Of a DNA stretch of 44,636 nt, positions 42,252-44,636 are shown piece after piece (within the stretch, counting starts at the first letter, position 1; each line of letters begins with the position of its first letter). A model generated the notes under the pieces. That model saw nothing but the letters and a program-made list of their open reading frames with translations, was not told the origin of the DNA and ran no database searches. The position numbers and the translations under genes were made by a program. Origin of the DNA: an uncultured Clostridia bacterium. GTDB lineage: Bacteria > Bacillota > Clostridia > Oscillospirales > CAG-272. Location: the NCBI GenBank assembly GCA_944381075.1, contig CALWJT010000037.1, positions 121,879 to 166,514 on the forward strand. The letters are read 5' to 3'.

Positions 42252-44072
42252 ATGCCGAAAATATTTGAAACGTATCTGAATCGGAACGCAGAAGAAAAGG
42301 TCCTTCCATATGAAAAATTTCATCTTTTTTCTGATATCGGCGGATTCCATCTTCAAGAAAAAGCGTGTGCAGATATTCTGCGCTGCGCTGAAAAATATGC
42401 CAATTTGCCCTATGAACTGCTTCCTGCAAGCGTTTACATGCAGTTCCATCAAAACGGGAACCGTTCGGTTTATCAGGAGCTTTATTTTAAAAGAAGGAAA
42501 ATGGTGCTTTACCTTCTTCTGGGAGAATATATCGAGCGAAAGGGCCGTTTTACCGATAAGCTCGTCGACGGAATTTGGTTGCTGCTGGAAGAAAGCACAT
42601 GGGTCGTTCCTGCTCATAACCGGTCCTTGCCGGATCTGGACTGTCCGCTGACCTATGCGTACAAGGAAACGGTGGATTACATCGATTTGTTTTCTGCGGA
42701 GACCGGCGCTTTGCTCGCTTTTGCCATTTATCTCGGGAAGGATTTCTTGGACCGGGTGACGCCGCTTATCTGCGACCGGATCCAGTATGAATTAAACCGC
42801 CGGATCCTGACCCCGTTTCTTACGAACAAAGCGCAGTGGTGGATGGGATATGACAGGCCCAGAGTCAACAACTGGTGTCCGTGGATCGCCTCAAATGTTC
42901 TTACGGTCTGCGCACTCTGCGAGAGGGATACGGAAAGGCGGAAAAAAGTCGTCGCAAGAACAATGGAAATCCTTGATCACTTTACAAACGGCTATTTTGA
43001 GGATGGGGGCTGTGACGAAGGTCCCGGCTATTGGAATGAGGCCGGCGCCTGTTATTTTGATTGTCTGGAGCTTCTTTATGATATGACAGGAGGAGCTATA
43101 GACGTGTTTTCACATCCTTTTGTGCGAAACCTCGGAGAATACATCGCGAAAGTCAATATCCACCGCGATTTTTATATCAATTTTGCCGACTGTGCAGCGG
43201 AAAACCATTTCCGGTATGCAGCCGTTGCGAGATTCGGCAGACGGACGGGTTCCCCTATGCTTGAGAGCTTCGGCGCCAGCCATTTCGCATCGGAGAAGAA
43301 AGCGGAGATCCAGTACAATATCGCACGGGAGCTGAAAAATGATTGCGAGCCGGAGCCGGAACAAACGGCGTACTGTCCTCCCAAAAAGGTCTGGATGGAT
43401 GGAATTTGTGTGATGGCGGCAAGGGAAAACGAGAATTCCGGCAAGGGGCTCTTTTTCGCAATGAAAGGCGGCTGCAACGCCGAGAGTCATAACCACAACG
43501 ACGTGGGAAATTTTATCGTATATGCGGACGGAGAGCCGCTTGTCATCGATGTAGGCGTCGGTACGTATACGGCCGATACCTTTAATGAGAAGCGCTATAC
43601 CATCTGGACTATGCAGTCCTGCTATCACAATTTGCCGTCTATCGGCGGGCGGGATCAGCTCGACGGCCGCGAATATGCCGCGGAAAATGTCAAATATGAA
43701 AACGAAAGCAATCGGCTATCGATGGAGCTAAAACACGCCTATCCAAGGGATGCGGGACTCCGATCCTATATCCGTACCGGAGAGCTGGCGGGCGGAATGG
43801 TCAAAATCGTCGATTCCATTACTTTGGATGAGCCGGCAGAGCTCGTCTTTCATCTGATGGCGGCTGACCGTCCAGAAACGGTCGGTGCGGGCACGATATG
43901 TTTGACAGGGGAAAGGACGCTCGAATACGATCCTTCGCTGACGGCTGCCATTGAAGAGATCGAGATAACGGACCCTCATATTCAAAATGGCTGGAAGCGC
44001 AGCCGGCTGTACCGGATTTCTCTGAAAACGCAGCCGGTTTCGGCGGGAAGCTTTGCTTTTATCCTACAGTAG
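42252..44072 (+). CDS. Heparinase II/III-family polysaccharide lyase-like protein, cytoplasmic
   Basis: The 606-residue protein has the two-domain layout of heparinase II/III and oligoalginate lyases. An N-terminal alpha/alpha toroid (about 1-370) contains WCPWIASNVLTVCAL and EGPGYWNEAG (Tyr260, a likely catalytic tyrosine). The C-terminal beta-sandwich (about 375-600) contains the family motif ESHNHNDVGNFIVYADGEPLVIDVGVGTY (His413, His415). Relatives cleave uronic-acid polysaccharides or oligosaccharides by beta-elimination. No signal peptide is present, so it should act on imported oligosaccharides. No transporter or uronate catabolism gene is next to it, and substrate is unknown. AAAGGA lies about ten bases before the ATG. 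A terminator lies directly upstream and I see no promoter between. Confidence 0.88.
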   Translation: MPKIFETYLNRNAEEKVLPYEKFHLFSDIGGFHLQEKACADILRCAEKYANLPYELLPASVYMQFHQNGNRSVYQELYFKRRKMVLYLLLGEYIERKGRFTDKLVDGIWLLLEESTWVVPAHNRSLPDLDCPLTYAYKETVDYIDLFSAETGALLAFAIYLGKDFLDRVTPLICDRIQYELNRRILTPFLTNKAQWWMGYDRPRVNNWCPWIASNVLTVCALCERDTERRKKVVARTMEILDHFTNGYFEDGGCDEGPGYWNEAGACYFDCLELLYDMTGGAIDVFSHPFVRNLGEYIAKVNIHRDFYINFADCAAENHFRYAAVARFGRRTGSPMLESFGASHFASEKKAEIQYNIARELKNDCEPEPEQTAYCPPKKVWMDGICVMAARENENSGKGLFFAMKGGCNAESHNHNDVGNFIVYADGEPLVIDVGVGTYTADTFNEKRYTIWTMQSCYHNLPSIGGRDQLDGREYAAENVKYENESNRLSMELKHAYPRDAGLRSYIRTGELAGGMVKIVDSITLDEPAELVFHLMAADRPETVGAGTICLTGERTLEYDPSLTAAIEEIEITDPHIQNGWKRSRLYRISLKTQPVSAGSFAFILQ

Positions 44073-44118
44073 GCCTTGGAGAAAACCATATTTGCGCTAT
44101 TCCAATTGAGGGGTTATT

Positions 44119-44636
44119 ATGATAAAAAAAAGCTATAAAGCGTTTGTTATTCTCACTATGATTATTGTTTTTGTCATGCTCATAGTGATAGGTAATATTG
44201 TATGCTATTGATCAAATTATCAATTATGATAATACAGATTATAAAGTGATGTATCAAGAAATAACAGACGAGGAAATCTGTTCTTTCAAAAACGTATATT
44301 CAGCTTTTAAAAAATCCTTTAGGGGTTCAGGTAACCCTTCTCATACGGATAGAGATTACGATGTTGAATTGTTAGATCATGTAGAGGTGTCTATTGGCAG
44401 GCTCGATGGTCTAATTACGGTAAGTCGTAGTTTGGTCGAAAATAAAAAAGTATCTATTACGATATCAAGCACCTTGAAATCTGGGGAGCTTCGAATTTTT
44501 CTAATAAAAAACGATTCTGAGATTTTGAAAGAGGTGTTTCCAAATGAAGCAATTACATTGGAATATATATCTGACGGAACGAACACCTACACGGTCAAAG
44601 CGCTTGGGCTTTCAGCAGATATGGAAATAGAAATAG
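44119..44636 (+). pseudogene. Membrane-anchored unknown protein, apparent frameshift, cut by window end
   Basis: A good start (GAGGGG 44108-44113, ATG 44119) opens a 30-codon frame encoding a basic tip and one hydrophobic helix (KKSYKAFVILTMIIVFVMLI), ending at TGA 44209-44211. The +1 frame is open from 44192 to the last base. It reads smoothly on from the helix (LYAIDQIINYDN from 44198) into a soluble domain of over 130 residues (for example SIGRLDGLITVSRSL, TSTLKSGELRIFLIKN-like strands). The two parts look like one anchor-plus-beta-sandwich protein split by a one-base change near 44190-44209. The segment is visibly more AT-rich than its neighbours. A sequencing error, a true pseudogene, or a separate downstream start (ATG 44249) are alternatives. 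Confidence 0.6.

Overview
The window is chromosomal DNA of a spore-forming Bacillota, class Clostridia. The evidence is the conserved cluster pyrH-frr-uppS-cdsA-dxr-rseP-ispG-polC with a Gram-positive PolC replicase, the cluster HU-rqcP-yabP-yabQ-divIC with two sporulation genes, AGGAGG-type ribosome binding sites throughout, and sigma-A promoters with 17-bp spacers, several with an extended -10. GC is near 50% by eye. An Oscillospirales-like lineage is a guess. No phage, plasmid, insertion sequence or CRISPR array is visible.

Layout. 1-7844 (+): the end of rsmE, an eight-helix membrane protein, a CdaR/PucR-type regulator behind a promoter fused to a large palindrome, an S41 protease, greA-lysS, and a membrane-anchored protein next to an SGNH-like hydrolase (DUF4886). 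7873-8311: a tRNA operon (Gly-TCC, Arg-TCT, His-GTG) with its own promoter, an internal hairpin and two terminators. 8312-16678 (+): a regulatory gap, two ABC exporter half-subunits, a MATE transporter, topoisomerase III and a Nim-like flavin protein, closed by a bidirectional terminator. 16684-19845 (-): ychF-nfo-sugar-kinase-like operon. A 150-bp divergent regulatory region separates it from a response regulator/histidine kinase pair (+). 22212-25000 (+): an unusual promoter-plus-palindrome gap, then rpe, cysE and a HAD phosphatase. 25015-28993: an ABC ATPase with a large FtsX-like permease carrying an extracellular coiled coil. 29047-39806: nucleotide, ribosome recycling, undecaprenyl, phospholipid and MEP isoprenoid genes plus the replicase. 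39884-41802: HU, ribosome quality control, sporulation and division genes. 41827-44636: a small unknown protein with a near-perfect promoter, a heparinase II/III-like lyase without signal peptide, and a membrane protein gene with an apparent frameshift, cut by the window edge.

How the genes work together: uppS, dxr, ispG and cdsA supply lipid carrier and membrane precursors. rseP, the S41 protease and divIC act at the envelope. frr, lysS, rqcP, rsmE and ychF serve the ribosome. greA, polC, topB, HU and nfo handle transcription and DNA maintenance.

Most of the window is housekeeping. No clear new multi-gene system is visible. The most unusual signals are non-coding: the palindromes tied to promoters at 1609-1673, 8411-8488, 19860-19888, 22212-22297 and 41827-41866. 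The broken gene at the right end also deserves a look.
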